Notes under the pieces: model-generated
What the model was told of the DNA's origin: nothing
What the model saw: only the letters and a program-made list of their open reading frames with translations
The model's database searches: none
Made by a program: the position numbers and the translations under genes
From: Saccharibacter sp. EH611
Lineage (GTDB): Bacteria; Pseudomonadota; Alphaproteobacteria; Acetobacterales; Acetobacteraceae
Reading direction: 5' to 3'
Length of the DNA stretch: 64,000 nucleotides
Assembly (NCBI RefSeq): GCF_009834765.1
Contig: NZ_WVHP01000021.1
Location: 186,001 to 250,000, forward strand
Shown here: positions 25,001 through 34,000 of the stretch, in pieces
Position numbering within the stretch: position 1 is the first letter of the stretch
Layout of the letters: every line of letters begins with the position of its first letter

Positions 25001-26599
25001 TTTAAAGTGACAGAGCTGATTGCCCGCTTGCGTCATGCAACGCCGGGTGTGACGTTGATTTCACCCCCACCGCATCATGATATTTACTCCATCGAAGACC
25101 TTGCTCAGCTCATTTATGACCTCAAGCAGATCAACCCTGATGCAACCGTCACCGTAAAGCTTGTAGCGCGCACAGGGATTGGGACGATTGCGGCGGGTGT
25201 GGCGAAAGCTAAAGCTGACGCTATTCTGATTTCTGGCCATTCAGGTGGTACGGGGGCAAGTTCTCAATCCTCCATTCACCATGCAGGTTTGCCGTGGGAG
25301 ATGGGGCTGAGTGAAGCGCATCAGGTCTTAATGCTCAACCGCTTGCGTCATCGCCTTGTTTTGCGCGTTGATGGCGGAATTAAGAGCGGGCGTGATGTGG
25401 TGATCGCAGCCATGCTGGGGGCTGAGGAGTTCGGCATTGGGACGGCCGCTCTTGTTGCGATGGGCTGCATCATGGTGCGGCAATGCCACTCCAATACCTG
25501 TCCGGTTGGTGTGTGTGTGCAGGATGAAGACCTTCGTAAAAAGTTTGAGGGCTCTCCTGAGAAAGTCATTAATCTCTTCACGCTTATTGCTGAGGAGGTT
25601 CGTACAATCTTGGCAGGTCTCGGTGTGCGGTCACTGACCGACGTAATCGGACGGACAGATATGCTGCACCAAGTTTATCGTGGTGCGGAATATCTTGATG
25701 ATCTGGATTTGAACTCTCTGCTCGTGCAGGCAGACGCCGGCGGGTATGCGCGTTATTGCACGCGTGAAGGGCGTAATGCCGTGCCCGACACCTTGGATGC
25801 GCAGATTATCAATGACGCACGTCCTCTCTTTGAACGACGTGAGAAGCTGCATCTGCAATATGACGTGCGGAACACGCATCGCGCTGTGGGCACTCGGATT
25901 TCGTCGTTGATTACGCGTAAATTCGGCATGAATAGTCTGCCTGAAGGACATCTGACTTTATCGTTGCGAGGGTCTGCAGGGCAGTCTCTGGGGGCTTTTG
26001 CCGTGCATGGCTTGCGGATTGATGTCGAGGGCGATGCCAACGATTATGTCGGTAAGGGGCTGTCAGGAGCCACGTTGGTGCTTCGTCCAAGCCAAGCAGC
26101 GCATTGGGAGTCGTCTGAGAATTCTATTGTCGGCAATACGGTTCTGTATGGTGCGACGGCGGGAGCATTGTTTGCGGCAGGGCAAGCCGGTGAGCGTTTT
26201 GCGGTTCGGAATTCCGGTGCTGTGGCGGTCGTGGAAGGCTGCGGGTCTAATGGTTGTGAGTATATGACCGGCGGCACGGTGGTTGTTCTGGGTAAGGTTG
26301 GCGATAATTTTGGCGCAGGCTTTACGGGAGGAACGGCCTATGTGCTGGACATTGACGGCGGGTTCGCCTCCCGTGTCAATGGCGATACGCTGACATGGAA
26401 ACGTGTTACCGTGCCGCGCTGGGCAGATGAGCTTCGCAGTCTGGTAGAACGGCATGTGACAGAAACGGGCAGTGCCTATGCTGCGAGCTTACTCCATGCA
26501 TGGGAGGATATTTTGCCGCAATTTTGGCATGTCGTGCCTCAGGATTATGCGCGGATAATCGGCTATGAGGATGAGGATCTCAGCAGTCTTTCAGCTTAA
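22085..26599 (+). CDS. gltB: Glutamate synthase (NADPH) large subunit
   Basis: GltB is the alpha subunit: it splits glutamine in its N-terminal glutaminase domain and channels ammonia to 2-oxoglutarate in an FMN/[3Fe-4S] domain. The 29-residue propeptide would be removed to free Cys30 (in EHDACGVGVV), the Ntn nucleophile. Other signs are FAIYHQRYSTNTFPTWKLAQ, the FMN domain with KSDSGEGGEDPSRAY and SGHSGGTGASSQSSIHHAG, the 3Fe-4S ligands in MGCIMVRQCHSNTCPVG, and the C-terminal beta helix (GSNGCEYMTGGTVVVLG). Length (1504) is normal for the bacterial form. It is coupled to gltD. Confidence 0.97.
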   Translation: MSDRTFVREYQDNVERLSDVYDPQQEHDACGVGVVAALDGAPKRSVVKAGIEALGNLWHRGAVDADGKTGDGAGIHIEIPQNFFAEAIYSGGDVVVEGRIAVGMVFLPRTDLGAQESGRQIIETEILKFGYGIYGWRQVPIDTSYIGEKANETRPEIEQIMIRNTLGRDDETFERDLYVIRRRIEKAAASAHVDVYICSLSCRSVIYKGMFLAENLTDFYPDLLDERFVSRFAIYHQRYSTNTFPTWKLAQPFRKIAHNGEINTLSGNVNWMRAHETRLSHPDLDPYMDALKPVVQVAGSDTAALDNIFELLTFAGRDATAAKALLVPASAGANSSMSPKVKAFFRYCNAVIEPWDGPAALCGTDGRWVIAGLDRAGLRPLRYSITKDGLLIVGSETGMVRVPDDAVLQRGRLGPGQTLALDLEKGQLYAPDEVMELLASRQDFERWVDQIQDISPLLADVHEKGALAVEELRRRQLAVSLTYEEMETILQPMVANAAEAIGSMGDDTPLQVLSGHYRGLAHYFRQGFSQVTNPPIDSLRETRVMSLITRMGNLGNILEEASSQCRLLQLSSPILTNGEFDKLRQVCDTQGAVIDCTFPIEWGENGLRRALTEMSRQAEDAVRGGCSHLFLTDEHSGAERVAVPMILATAAVHRHLINQSLRTFTSVNVRTSETLDVHGIAVTIGVGASTVNPWLAQHGIADRVRRGLLGSMTLGEAMQRYRTAVDKGLLKIMSKAGISLVASYRGGYNFEAVGLSRALVSEFFPGMASRISGIGLSGIARHVLHAHKKAWGQEGVVTLPVGGRYKIRPKGEVHSLSATVVHLLQTAVTANSSKLYRRYSEALRAQPPIALRDLLDFRTSARSIDVDDVEGITQIRHRLVAPGISLGALSPEAHETLAIAMNRIGAKSDSGEGGEDPSRAYPRPNGDNASSAIKQVASGRFGVTAEYLNDCREIEIKVAQGAKPGEGGQLPGFKVTELIARLRHATPGVTLISPPPHHDIYSIEDLAQLIYDLKQINPDATVTVKLVARTGIGTIAAGVAKAKADAILISGHSGGTGASSQSSIHHAGLPWEMGLSEAHQVLMLNRLRHRLVLRVDGGIKSGRDVVIAAMLGAEEFGIGTAALVAMGCIMVRQCHSNTCPVGVCVQDEDLRKKFEGSPEKVINLFTLIAEEVRTILAGLGVRSLTDVIGRTDMLHQVYRGAEYLDDLDLNSLLVQADAGGYARYCTREGRNAVPDTLDAQIINDARPLFERREKLHLQYDVRNTHRAVGTRISSLITRKFGMNSLPEGHLTLSLRGSAGQSLGAFAVHGLRIDVEGDANDYVGKGLSGATLVLRPSQAAHWESSENSIVGNTVLYGATAGALFAAGQAGERFAVRNSGAVAVVEGCGSNGCEYMTGGTVVVLGKVGDNFGAGFTGGTAYVLDIDGGFASRVNGDTLTWKRVTVPRWADELRSLVERHVTETGSAYAASLLHAWEDILPQFWHVVPQDYARIIGYEDEDLSSLSA

Positions 26600-26674
26600 T
26601 GGTGGAAGGGAGCGCTCATAAAACAGTGAAGAAAGGGCGTTCCCACCATCCGCAGTTCGGGTTAGTCTGACGGG

Positions 26675-28513
26675 ATGATGACTGTACCATTTGCTTCTCC
26701 CCGTTCATTTTCTCCCCACCAAACGACGGACACGGCCCAAGAAGGGGCGGTGCCTGCTCCACGTTGGGATTTATCTGATCTCTATGCCTCTCCTGAAGAT
26801 CCAGCCCTAGAAGCGGACTTCACACGTCTGGAGAAGGCGGCACAAGATTTTGAAAAGAGCTGGAAAGGCCAGCTTTCAGAGGCGTCGCCCGCCTCTCTTG
26901 CTCAAGCACTCAGCGCGTATGAGGAGATTGAGGAAGGCCTTGGAAAGATTGGTTCCTATGCTCAGCTGTTATTTGCGGCCCATACAACAGACCCAGAATG
27001 TGGGCGCTTTGCCCAAGCGGTGCGGGAGCGCATCACGACGCTTTCAACGCATTTGTTGTTCTTTTCCCTTGAGCTAAACCGACTAAGCGATGAGGCCGTC
27101 GCTACAGCGCTGAAAGATCCAGCCCTTGCGCCTTGGCAGCCTTATTTGCGTGATCTACGCGTGTTCCGTCCGTATCAGCTTTCTGATGAGGTTGAGCGTG
27201 TGTTGATGGAGACATCTGTCTCTGGACGTGATGCGTGGGTGCGTCTCTTTGATGAGACAATGGCCGGGCTGACAGCCTCGCTTGATGGTAAAGATCTCCC
27301 GATTAATGACGTCTTTACACAACTGACCGATAAGGATCGCACTAAGCGTGAAGCCGCAGCAAAGGCGATTAGCCAAGCGCTGGCCGAGAAGCAGCATTTG
27401 TTGGTGAGTATCACCAATACATTAGCTAAAGATAAGGCCACGTCAGATGCGCTCCGTGGTTATCCGCGCCCTGTCAGCAGCCGTAACCGGGCGAATATGG
27501 TGGAAGATGAGGTGGTGGATGCGCTGGTTAGCGCGGTTGACCAATCCTTCCCGCGCCTGTCTCATCGCTATTACAGCTTAAAAGCAAAATGGCTGGGCCT
27601 CGACAAGCTCGAACATTGGGATCGTAATGCGCCACTACCGGACGTGGACGATAAGCGTTTGAGTTGGGAAGAGGGCAAGGCTCTCGTGCACAAGGCCTAC
27701 GCGGGCTTTGACCCAGAGATGGGCCGTCATGCAGAGACGTTCCTGACCCATCCATGGATTGATGCGGCCGCTGTGCCGGGGAAATCCTCGGGGGCCTTTG
27801 CCCATCCTGTCGTGCCGTCGGTTCATCCCTATATTTTGATGAATTATCAAGGCAAAGCGCGCGATGTGATGACGTTGGCTCATGAGATGGGGCACGGTAT
27901 TCATCAGCTTCTTGCGGGGCAAAAGCAGGGCTATCTCCGTTCCTCTACACCGCTGACATTAGCCGAAACGGCGTCTGTCTTTGGAGAGATGCTCACCTTC
28001 CAGTCTTTGGTGGATGCCGAACCATCACCGCAGCGTAAGCGTCATCTTCTCGCTTCTAAAGTGGAAGATATGCTCAATACGGTTGTGCGTCAGATTGCGT
28101 TTTATCAGTTTGAAGTGCGCCTTCATGATGAGCGCCGCCGCGGCGAAGTGTCTGCAGAACGCATTGGTACGATTTGGCGTGAGGTGCAGGAGCGGAGTCT
28201 TGGCTCTGCCTTTAACTTCACCCCGGATTATGATCTCTATTGGTCGTATATCCCGCATTTCATCCATGTGCCGTTCTATGTGTATGCTTATGCCTTCGGG
28301 GATTGCCTCGTGAACGCGCTGTACGGTGTGTATCGCGACCAGCCTGAAGGGTTCGCCGAGAAGTATAAAACCATGCTTGAAGCGGGTGGAACGCTCCGTC
28401 ATCAGGATTTGCTGGCTCCATTTGGACTGAATGCCAGTGACCCAGCTTTTTGGAATCGTGGGCTGGATGTCATTAGCGGGCTGATTGACCAGCTTGAAGC
28501 TGAAAGCGTCTAA
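26675..28513 (+). CDS. pepF: M3 family oligoendopeptidase F
   Basis: A zinc metallopeptidase of the thimet/PepF family that degrades cytoplasmic oligopeptides. The HExxH motif is at residues 403-407 (THAHEMGHGIHQ-like, read as LAHEMGHGIHQLL). The third ligand region is TLAETASVFGEMLTF, about 25 residues later. PYILMNYQGKARDVMTLAHE is typical of the PepF/M3B subfamily. The N-terminal half is helical, as expected. Length (612) is normal. ATG 26675 is immediately followed by a second Met codon pair. A short inverted repeat (TGGTGG...CCACCA) lies between gltB and this gene. It precedes a UbiB-type kinase by 21 bases. Confidence 0.95.
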   Translation: MMTVPFASPRSFSPHQTTDTAQEGAVPAPRWDLSDLYASPEDPALEADFTRLEKAAQDFEKSWKGQLSEASPASLAQALSAYEEIEEGLGKIGSYAQLLFAAHTTDPECGRFAQAVRERITTLSTHLLFFSLELNRLSDEAVATALKDPALAPWQPYLRDLRVFRPYQLSDEVERVLMETSVSGRDAWVRLFDETMAGLTASLDGKDLPINDVFTQLTDKDRTKREAAAKAISQALAEKQHLLVSITNTLAKDKATSDALRGYPRPVSSRNRANMVEDEVVDALVSAVDQSFPRLSHRYYSLKAKWLGLDKLEHWDRNAPLPDVDDKRLSWEEGKALVHKAYAGFDPEMGRHAETFLTHPWIDAAAVPGKSSGAFAHPVVPSVHPYILMNYQGKARDVMTLAHEMGHGIHQLLAGQKQGYLRSSTPLTLAETASVFGEMLTFQSLVDAEPSPQRKRHLLASKVEDMLNTVVRQIAFYQFEVRLHDERRRGEVSAERIGTIWREVQERSLGSAFNFTPDYDLYWSYIPHFIHVPFYVYAYAFGDCLVNALYGVYRDQPEGFAEKYKTMLEAGGTLRHQDLLAPFGLNASDPAFWNRGLDVISGLIDQLEAESV

Positions 28514-28534
28514 GAGAGAGGAAGGTAAACGGTC

Positions 28535-29902
28535 ATGGCACGTGAAAGCGACCTCGATAAGACGGGTTTTGTGGACAGTATGCAGCGTATGTTTCGCACA
28601 TCCGGCGCTGTTGGGGGCGTGGCGGCACGAATGGCCGGCCATAGACTGGGTTTGCGTTCTGACCACAGCCAGCATGCAGAAGGGTTGCGTGCCGTGCTGG
28701 GTAATCTGCGAGGCCCCTTGATGAAGGGGGCCCAGCTGCTCTCTACCATTCCCGGTGCGTTGCCTGATGAGTATGCGGAAGAGCTGGCTCATTTGCAGGC
28801 TAATGCGCCTCCTATGGGCTGGAGCTTTGTTCAACGGCGGATGAAAACGGAGCTGGGGGCTGACTGGCAGAAATATTTTCGTTCCTTCAGTCATGACGCT
28901 GTTGCGGCGGCCTCTTTGGGGCAGGTGCATCGTGCCGAGCTGGCTGATGGCCGCGAGGTTGCTTGTAAGCTGCAATATCCGGGTATGGCCGGAGCGATGG
29001 ATAGCGACCTCCGCCAGCTCAAGCGTGGTCTTGGCGTGTATGGGCTTTTTAGTTCTGCGATTCGTCAAGATGAGGTTTATGCTGAGTTGGCAGAGCGGAT
29101 GCGTGAAGAGCTGGATTATACGCGTGAAGCCAGCCATTTGCGCCTCTACCGAGCGATCTTGGCGGATACACCCAATGTGCATGTGCCCGAGCCGATGGCT
29201 GAACTGACAACAGAGCGGTTGCTAACGATGCAGTGGACGCCGGGACGCTCCATGAAGGCCGTGTTGGCGGAGGAGCTGTCGCAAGACGAGCGTAACGCGA
29301 TTGCGAAGGCGCTGTTTCAAGCGTGGTATCGTCCCGTTTATCGTTATGGGGTGATTCATGGTGACCCGCATATGGGGAACTTCACGATCCGTAAGGATGG
29401 TGGGTTAAATCTGCTGGATTTTGGTGCGGTACGTGTGTTTTCCCCTCGGTTTGTAGGAGGGGTTGTGTCCTTATTTGAAGCCTTGCGTCGTGATGATGAG
29501 GAGGGGGCTTACCAAGCCTATCATGATTGGGGCTTCCGCGATCTCTCTCGTGAGACGGCGTCTGTGCTTAATGAATGGGCGCGTTTCTTCTACCGTCCTC
29601 TCATGACAGACCGTGTCTGCACGATGCAGGAAAGCAATGATCCTGCCGAGGCACGCGAAGTGCTCGAGCGTGTTTATGAAGGGCTCAAGCGCACAGGTGG
29701 CGTTACATTGCCACGTGAGTTTGTGATGATGGATCGTTCTGCGATTGGTTTGGGCAGTGCTTTCTTACGTCTTGGCGCGCGCCTGAATTGGCATGAGCTG
29801 TTCCAAGAGCTGATTGAGGATTTCAGCGTGGATGCTCTAGCGGAACGTCAGAAGGAGGCACTCGACCGTGCAGGCGTAATACCAGCACGGTCTATGATCT
29901 AA
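28535..29902 (+). CDS. AarF/UbiB/ABC1 family atypical kinase
   Basis: Members of this ADCK/UbiB family are atypical ATPases that support ubiquinone synthesis or lipid handling. Seen: the ABC1 N-terminal helix with GPLMKGAQLLSTIPGALP (position of the KxGQ motif), the Ala-rich loop AAASLGQVHRAEL that replaces the P-loop, ACKLQYPG (catalytic Lys), YGVIHGDPHMGNFTI (catalytic loop) and LNLLDFGAVRVF (DFG). Length (455) is typical of the alphaproteobacterial ABC1 subgroup, which is distinct from membrane-anchored UbiB; no C-terminal membrane helices are seen. It is probably cotranscribed with pepF and converges on a small unknown gene. Confidence 0.9.
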   Translation: MARESDLDKTGFVDSMQRMFRTSGAVGGVAARMAGHRLGLRSDHSQHAEGLRAVLGNLRGPLMKGAQLLSTIPGALPDEYAEELAHLQANAPPMGWSFVQRRMKTELGADWQKYFRSFSHDAVAAASLGQVHRAELADGREVACKLQYPGMAGAMDSDLRQLKRGLGVYGLFSSAIRQDEVYAELAERMREELDYTREASHLRLYRAILADTPNVHVPEPMAELTTERLLTMQWTPGRSMKAVLAEELSQDERNAIAKALFQAWYRPVYRYGVIHGDPHMGNFTIRKDGGLNLLDFGAVRVFSPRFVGGVVSLFEALRRDDEEGAYQAYHDWGFRDLSRETASVLNEWARFFYRPLMTDRVCTMQESNDPAEAREVLERVYEGLKRTGGVTLPREFVMMDRSAIGLGSAFLRLGARLNWHELFQELIEDFSVDALAERQKEALDRAGVIPARSMI

Positions 29903-29904
29903 GC

Positions 29905-30291
29905 TTATTTAAACAGCTTACCGAGGAGGGTGCTGCCAATATTTTGCATAGCACCTGATTCGAGTGACTTACCAAGGTCGGAGTTCAGGAGGCTGGAGAT
30001 CATATTGGCAGTGCCGCTATTTTCTCCGCCTTCTTTATTTTCTGCTTCGTTCTTTTGGCCAAGGAGGCTGAGCACACCGTGGAATTGCTGAAGAAGAGAA
30101 TCGGCACTACCTTGGCCATCTTGGAAGGTGGAGGCGATTTTTTTGAGCTGTTCGACCCATTCCCCAGCTTGGCTGTCACCATTATCGGCAGCATTCTGCA
30201 TATGGCCGATGAGGCCATCGAGAAGCTTGAAGGCTTCCTCAGCGGTATTGCGGAAGTTGGTATAGGTCTCGCCGATTTTCTCGATGTCCAT
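29905..30291 (-). CDS. Unrecognised 128-residue protein
   Basis: I do not recognise this family. The product is acidic, soluble and largely helical by composition. Residues 1-65 read like an amphipathic helical bundle (MDIEKIGETYTNFRNTAEEA, LLDGLIGHMQNAADN, EQLKKIAST). A Glu/Asn/Gly-rich linker (about 77-92) follows, then a C-terminal segment NMISSLLNSDLGKSLESGAM with a Gly-Leu-rich end. No signal peptide or membrane helix is seen. The frame has normal codon character and clear boundaries: it ends two bases from the stop of the convergent UbiB-like gene and diverges from uvrB. A real gene seems likely; function is unknown. Confidence 0.65.
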   Translation of the reverse strand: MDIEKIGETYTNFRNTAEEAFKLLDGLIGHMQNAADNGDSQAGEWVEQLKKIASTFQDGQGSADSLLQQFHGVLSLLGQKNEAENKEGGENSGTANMISSLLNSDLGKSLESGAMQNIGSTLLGKLFK

Positions 30292-30416
30292 AAGAGAGGC
30301 TTCTTTCTCAGAATGTCATAAGGTTGTCCGCTCTTATAGCAGGTTTTTCTTAAGAGAACGCTTTGGAAAAATGCTTTTATCTTGCGAGAAAGACGAAATA
30401 TTCCCATCTTGAGGTT

Positions 30417-32555
30417 ATGGTATCACATTCTTCTAAAGAAACGACCGCAGCGGCTCAGCCTGTTATGTCCCCCTTTATGCCCGTGCGACAGCCTGTTCGG
30501 CCGAAACTGCACCGTTTTAAGGTGAGTTCCGACTATGAACCGTCAGGCGATCAACCTAAGGCCATTGAGCAACTTGCTACCGGGTTTAAAGAAGGTGAGC
30601 GGAATCAGGTGCTTTTAGGGGTCACGGGGTCGGGTAAGACCTTTACGATGGCCAAGGTGATTGAAGCCGTGCAACGGCCAACCTTGATTATGGCGCCCAA
30701 CAAAACGCTGGCTGCTCAGTTGTATAGTGAGATGAAACAATTTTTCCCCGATAACGCGGTGGAATACTTTGTTTCTTACTATGATTACTACCAGCCGGAA
30801 GCGTATGTTCCGCGCTCTGATACCTTCATTGAAAAAGACAGCCAACGCAACGAACATATTGACCGGATGCGCCATGCCGCAACGCAGGCGCTTTTAGAGC
30901 GTGACGACGTTATTATCGTGGCTTCTGTTTCGTGCATTTACGGTATTGGGGCGCCTGAATCCTACGCCCGTATGATGGTGCAGCTTGAAGAGGGCGGCAC
31001 GATCGATCGCGATGAGCTTATTCGTTCTCTGGTAGAGTTGCAGTATCAACGCAATGACATGGCGTTTGAGCGCGGCACATTCCGTGTGCGGGGGGAGCAG
31101 GTTGATATTTTCCCTGTGCAGAATGAAGACCGCGCATGGCGGATTAGTCTTTTTGGGGATGAGATTGAGGAAGTGATCGAATTTGACCCCCTAACGGGTC
31201 ATAAAACGGCTGATCTCGGGACTGTGAAAGTCTATGCAAACTCTCACTATGTCACACCACGACCAACGCTTAACCAAGCCATGGGGCTTATTGCAACGGA
31301 TTTGGAGAAGCGGCTGGCTTATTTCAAAGAGCAAAATAAGCCGCTGGAAGCAGAGCGTATTAAACAGCGGACTGACTTTGACCTTGAGATGATGGAAACA
31401 ACGGGCGCGTGTAAGGGGATTGAGAACTATTCACGCTACCTGACGGGGCGCCGACCCGGTGATCCTCCACCAACTTTGTTTGAGTATCTCCCTGAAGATG
31501 CGATGTTGATCGTGGATGAAAGTCATGTTGGTGTGCCGCAAATTGGCGGGATGGAGCGGGGCGATAGAGCGCGTAAGGAAACGCTCTCGGAGTTTGGTTT
31601 CCGGTTGCCGTCCTGCGTTGATAACCGCCCTCTTTCCTTTGAAGAATGGGAGCGCTTCCGCCCGCAAAGCTTGTTTGTCTCAGCCACACCGGGCAAATGG
31701 GAGATGGAACAGACCGAGGGCGTGTTTGCTGAGCAGATTATTCGTCCAACTGGTTTGATTGATCCCGTCACGATCGTGCGCCCTGTTGAGGGGCAGGTGG
31801 ATGACTTGCTGCATGAAGCGCGGGAGACGATCAAAGAAGGCGGACGTGTCCTTGTCACGACGTTGACCAAACGTATGGCTGAAGACCTGACGGAATATCT
31901 CTCAGAGCATGATATACGCGTACGCTATCTGCATTCTGACGTGGATACGTTGGAGCGTATTGAGATTATCCGTGATCTACGCCTCGGGACTTTTGATGTG
32001 TTGGTGGGGATTAACCTATTGCGAGAGGGGCTGGACATTCCAGAATGTTCTCTCGTTGCGATCTTGGATGCGGATAAAGAAGGCTTTCTACGGTCACGCA
32101 CATCGCTGATCCAAACCATTGGGCGTGCGGCGCGTAATGTGGAGGGGCGCGTGCTGCTCTATGCGGATAAAATGACCGACAGCTTGCGTTACGCTATTGA
32201 TGAAACAGCTCGCCGGCGTGAGAAACAAATCGCGTGGAATGAAGCGCACGGCATTACGCCACAAACAGTGAGAAGCCGGATTAACGATACGCTGTTTATT
32301 CAAGAGGAAATTACAGGTAAGGAAGCAGCCTCTTCTAAAGTGGATCCGCAACTCCCCATTGAGGCGCTGCGTAAGCAGATGCGTGAAGCGGCAGCGGAGC
32401 TGGACTTTGAAAAGGCGGCGACATTGCGTGATGAGATCAGACGCCGAGAAGCGGAAGAAATAGGGCTTGTGCCGACACGCCAGACATCGGAGAAGGGGGC
32501 GACATCCACATCCTCCTCATCGCCTCGTAAACGTCCCCGGAAAAAGAAGGATTAA
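30417..32555 (+). CDS. uvrB: Excinuclease ABC subunit UvrB
   Basis: UvrB is the damage-verification helicase-like subunit of nucleotide excision repair. Seen: [11 protein letters not shown], Walker [15 protein letters not shown], the beta-hairpin region [20 protein letters not shown], the DEAD-like VDESH, helicase motifs SATPG and [36 protein letters not shown], and the C-terminal UVR domain ([20 protein letters not shown]) that binds UvrC. The N-terminus carries about 30 residues before the core. ATG 30417 (MVSHSSKE) is my choice; TTG 30363 and ATG 30465 are alternatives, and none has ideal ribosome-site spacing. Confidence 0.96.
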   Translation: MVSHSSKETTAAAQPVMSPFMPVRQPVRPKLHRFKVSSDYEPSGDQPKAIEQLATGFKEGERNQVLLGVTGSGKTFTMAKVIEAVQRPTLIMAPNKTLAAQLYSEMKQFFPDNAVEYFVSYYDYYQPEAYVPRSDTFIEKDSQRNEHIDRMRHAATQALLERDDVIIVASVSCIYGIGAPESYARMMVQLEEGGTIDRDELIRSLVELQYQRNDMAFERGTFRVRGEQVDIFPVQNEDRAWRISLFGDEIEEVIEFDPLTGHKTADLGTVKVYANSHYVTPRPTLNQAMGLIATDLEKRLAYFKEQNKPLEAERIKQRTDFDLEMMETTGACKGIENYSRYLTGRRPGDPPPTLFEYLPEDAMLIVDESHVGVPQIGGMERGDRARKETLSEFGFRLPSCVDNRPLSFEEWERFRPQSLFVSATPGKWEMEQTEGVFAEQIIRPTGLIDPVTIVRPVEGQVDDLLHEARETIKEGGRVLVTTLTKRMAEDLTEYLSEHDIRVRYLHSDVDTLERIEIIRDLRLGTFDVLVGINLLREGLDIPECSLVAILDADKEGFLRSRTSLIQTIGRAARNVEGRVLLYADKMTDSLRYAIDETARRREKQIAWNEAHGITPQTVRSRINDTLFIQEEITGKEAASSKVDPQLPIEALRKQMREAAAELDFEKAATLRDEIRRREAEEIGLVPTRQTSEKGATSTSSSSPRKRPRKKKD

Positions 32556-32558
32556 ACC

Positions 32559-33458
32559 ATGCTTGAACTGACAAAAGGACGGCACCGCCTCACACTTCTT
32601 CCGGAGACAGGGGGAGCGATTGGGCAGTGGCAGGTGGATGGGCATGATGTTTTTCTCCCTGTGCAGACAGCAGAGCTGACGGCACAGCGTGGCGTGGCGG
32701 TCGGGGCATACCCCCTTGTGCCCTACGTCAATCGTGTGGCTCATGGCCAGTTTTCCTTTGCGGGGCATGAGTATCATATGTCACCGAATATGGAGGGATG
32801 CCCGCATCCGATCCATGGTAATGCGTGGGAAAATGCATGGACGGTTCTTCATAAAAGCGACAGTCATGCGATCTTGGCTTTTGATCATAAGCCTCAAAAT
32901 GGTGATGGGGTGAATGACCTACATTGGCCGTTTGCCTATCGTGCTGTGCTGTCTTACGCCCTGCGAGGGGAGATGTTGGACGTCGCGCTGGTGGTTGAAA
33001 ACCGTGATACGGTTGAGCAGCCTGTGGGTTTCGGTTTCCATCCTTTCTTGGCATCGGGGCAAGAGGCTTCGCTCTCTTTTGACGCGCGCGACGTGTGGAT
33101 AACAGACGGGCAGGGCCTGCCTGTTGAGGCGCTCCCCTGTGACGGGGAATGGTCGTTCCAAACGCCCAAGCCAATCTATGAGCGTGGGTTAGATAATGGC
33201 TTTACCGGCTTTGGCGGGACAGCAGAGCTGCGACAGGCGGGGCCAGTGGGGGGCATTCGTATCGAAGCAGACGCCATTTTTGATCATCTAACCGTTTTTA
33301 CCCGCGAGAATGGTTCTTTCGTTGCGATAGAGCCTGTGACCAGCATGACAGATGCCTTAAATCGTCCTGATATCGCAGATCGCGGTGTGCATGTGCTCAA
33401 ACCGGGCCAGCGCCTTGGGGGCAATATTCGCTTCACCGTCCTTCCTTCAAACGCATAA
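32559..33458 (+). CDS. Aldose 1-epimerase family protein
   Basis: A galactose-mutarotase-like beta-sandwich protein, probably interconverting anomers of a hexose or hexose phosphate in the cytoplasm. Visible signs are the N-terminal LLPETGGAIGQWQVDG, YPLVPYVNRVAHGQFSFAG (the conserved N/R region), HPIHGNAWENAWTV (first catalytic-site His region), VGFGFHPFLA (second His) and a C-terminal acidic FVAIEPVTSMTDALN with the likely catalytic Glu. Substrate cannot be told from sequence. It starts three bases after the uvrB stop and precedes greB by 20 bases. Confidence 0.9.
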   Translation: MLELTKGRHRLTLLPETGGAIGQWQVDGHDVFLPVQTAELTAQRGVAVGAYPLVPYVNRVAHGQFSFAGHEYHMSPNMEGCPHPIHGNAWENAWTVLHKSDSHAILAFDHKPQNGDGVNDLHWPFAYRAVLSYALRGEMLDVALVVENRDTVEQPVGFGFHPFLASGQEASLSFDARDVWITDGQGLPVEALPCDGEWSFQTPKPIYERGLDNGFTGFGGTAELRQAGPVGGIRIEADAIFDHLTVFTRENGSFVAIEPVTSMTDALNRPDIADRGVHVLKPGQRLGGNIRFTVLPSNA

Positions 33459-33478
33459 TCAGGAGACGTGAAGCGCTT

Positions 33479-33979
33479 ATGGTAACGGAGAAAATTGCAC
33501 TGAATCGCTATTTGTCGCCCTACGGGGCGGCACTGATGCGTCGCGAACTGCGTGAATTAGCCCAAGAAGAACGACCGAAAGTGGTGGAGGTCGTCTCCTG
33601 GGCGGCCAGTAATGGTGATCGTTCTGAGAATGCTGATTATCATTATGGAAAGCGGCGCCTCCGAGAGATTGACCGCCGGATACGCTTTTTAACGCGTCGG
33701 TTAGATCAAGCTGTTATCGTTGATCCAGCCGCCCAGAAGAATCGTGACCGTGTCTTCTTTGGTGCAACCGTGTGTTATGCCGATGAGGAAGATCGTGAGT
33801 ATAAGGTAACTATTCTTGGTGCGGATGAAGCGGATCTTGCTCGTGGTGAGGTAAGCCTTATCTCTCCGGTAGCGCGAGCTTTGATGCGCGCACGCGTGGA
33901 AGATGAAGTCACTCTTCATACGCCCTCCGGCCCTATGATCATTGAAGTTCTTTCGATTTCTTACCCTCAATCTCCCTGA
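33479..33979 (+). CDS. greB: Transcription elongation factor GreB
   Basis: Gre factors stimulate RNA polymerase to cleave the 3' end of backtracked transcripts. The N-terminal coiled coil carries the acidic tip as WAASNGDRSENADYHYGKRRL (about residues 42-62), and the C-terminal FKBP-like domain includes VFFGATVCYADEEDREYKVTILGADEAD and ISPVARALMRARVEDEV. The basic coiled coil (RRLREIDRRIRFLTRRLD) and NRYLSPYGAALMRRELREL start point to the GreB rather than GreA branch. Length (166) is normal. gshB follows 21 bases later. Confidence 0.93.
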   Translation: MVTEKIALNRYLSPYGAALMRRELRELAQEERPKVVEVVSWAASNGDRSENADYHYGKRRLREIDRRIRFLTRRLDQAVIVDPAAQKNRDRVFFGATVCYADEEDREYKVTILGADEADLARGEVSLISPVARALMRARVEDEVTLHTPSGPMIIEVLSISYPQSP

Positions 33980-34000
33980 TGAACAGGAGCCTGTACTGAA

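Noticed and set aside
28025-29182. 385-codon minus-strand ORF opposite pepF and the UbiB-like gene
   Set aside because: It is a shadow frame of two well-supported genes, rich in His/Arg/Ile, with no recognisable motif and no start signal.
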